The notes below the pieces were generated by a model. It worked only from the letters and a program-made list of their open reading frames with translations. It was not told the origin of the DNA and did not search any database. From Tepidiphilus sp. (GTDB lineage Bacteria > Pseudomonadota > Gammaproteobacteria > Burkholderiales > Rhodocyclaceae), in assembly GCA_028684345.1 (NCBI GenBank), contig JAQUGB010000022.1:1-15778 (forward strand): a stretch of DNA of 15,778 nt, in the 5' to 3' direction. Made by a program: the position numbers and the translations under genes. Below are positions 14,182-15,778 of this stretch, in pieces. Numbering within the stretch: position 1 is the first letter of the stretch; each line of letters begins with the position of its first letter.

Positions 14182-14660
14182 GCGCCATCGTCCTGCTCGA
14201 CACTTCGATCTACTTGAACGTGCTGGACATACCTGGATTCAATCAGGATCGAGACAAGGTGCTGGGCGAGTTTCAAGCCGCGATCGAGGCGGACGATCAC
14301 TTTCTGTTGTCGCTGGCGACGGTGTGGGAAACCGGCAACCACATCGCCGACTTGGGCGACGGGCAGACCCGGCGTCGCTACGGCAAAAAGCTCCTCGCTG
14401 ACGTGACCAAAGCCTTTCAGGGCGAAGCGCCTTACCGAGCGACGCATTTCCCCGACCGGGACGAGTTTTTGCGCTGGTTGGCGGATTTCCCTGACGCGGT
14501 GATGCGCAGCAAAAGCATTAAAAAGTTGCGGGAAGGGGTAAGCCTGGCCGATCTGTCGATCATCAAGGAGTGGGAACGCACCTGCGCTCTGCACCCGATG
14601 TCACGAGTGCGGATTTGGTCACTGGATGCAGACTTGGCCGGCTATGCCCGGCGGGCATGA
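14178..14660 (+). CDS. PIN-domain nuclease, putative effector of the adjacent ATPase
   Basis: This 160-residue protein has the layout of a PIN-domain metal-dependent ribonuclease. The acidic residues are Asp8 in IVLLDTSIYLN, Glu51 in LATVWETGNHIA, Asp125 in VSLADLSIIKEW and Asp150 in VRIWSLDADLAGY, in the order and spacing of the PIN active site (D...E...D...D). PIN proteins include VapC toxins that cleave tRNA or rRNA, but there is no VapB-like antitoxin gene beside this one. Its translation is coupled to the ATPase by an ATGA overlap, with an AGGAGG site 7 bases before the start. This suggests that the ATPase keeps it inactive or activates it. It is longer than a typical VapC (about 130 residues), with an extra helical region around 60-115. 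Substrate and trigger are unknown. Confidence 0.82.
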   Translation: MSAIVLLDTSIYLNVLDIPGFNQDRDKVLGEFQAAIEADDHFLLSLATVWETGNHIADLGDGQTRRRYGKKLLADVTKAFQGEAPYRATHFPDRDEFLRWLADFPDAVMRSKSIKKLREGVSLADLSIIKEWERTCALHPMSRVRIWSLDADLAGYARRA

Positions 14661-14672
14661 CAGGGGAACAGG

Positions 14673-15778
<1,106 letters not shown>

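Noticed and set aside
14178..14660. PIN protein as a VapC toxin of a toxin-antitoxin pair
   Set aside because: No small VapB-like antitoxin gene is adjacent; the upstream coupled gene is a 447-residue ATPase.

Overview
The window is a GC-rich bacterial chromosome segment. Codon use and gene neighbourhoods (a CysI-type reductase divergent from cysB, a YqiA-type esterase, a TRIC/UPF0126 protein) fit a proteobacterium, most likely a betaproteobacterium. That placement is inferred from gene content, not from a marker gene. No tRNA, rRNA or CRISPR array was seen.

Region 1 (1-2845) is sulfur assimilation. A siroheme sulfite/nitrite reductase (cysI-like, minus strand) overlaps the start of an unidentified downstream gene that runs off the left edge. 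It is divergent from cysB, which keeps the known sulfate-contacting residues of CysB. Immediately upstream of cysB is a perfect 15-bp palindrome (1877-1891) shaped like a LysR-type operator.

Region 2 (2851-7670, minus strand) is a tight osmotic-stress cluster. Reading order is yqiA-like esterase, OsmC-family protein, ProV-like ATPase with CBS domains, ProW-like permease, ProX-like binding protein, then a TRIC-family cation channel. From osmC to the channel gene every junction is a 4-base ATGA overlap or direct abutment, so glycine betaine/proline-betaine uptake, an OsmC protein and a potassium-type channel are probably translated from one message.

Region 3 (about 7671-8375) is a gene-poor seam. 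It holds a candidate promoter for yqiA, a decayed plus-strand fragment resembling an IS1380-family transposase, an AT-rich patch and a good candidate promoter for the next operon.

Region 4 (8376 to the right edge, plus strand) is a defence island built on a type I restriction-modification operon: half-size hsdS, hsdM, rhuM-like, full-size hsdS, AAA/ABC-type ATPase, PIN-domain nuclease, hsdR (cut by the window edge). The genes from hsdM to the PIN gene are joined by start-stop overlaps, and hsdR follows the PIN gene after 12 bases. The ATPase-PIN pair has no role in restriction-modification itself. By analogy with PrrC/RloC anticodon nucleases and with PARIS-type ATPase-nuclease pairs, it may be a second-line, infection-triggered effector guarding the restriction system. 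This is the most interesting candidate system in the window, and its function is inferred only.
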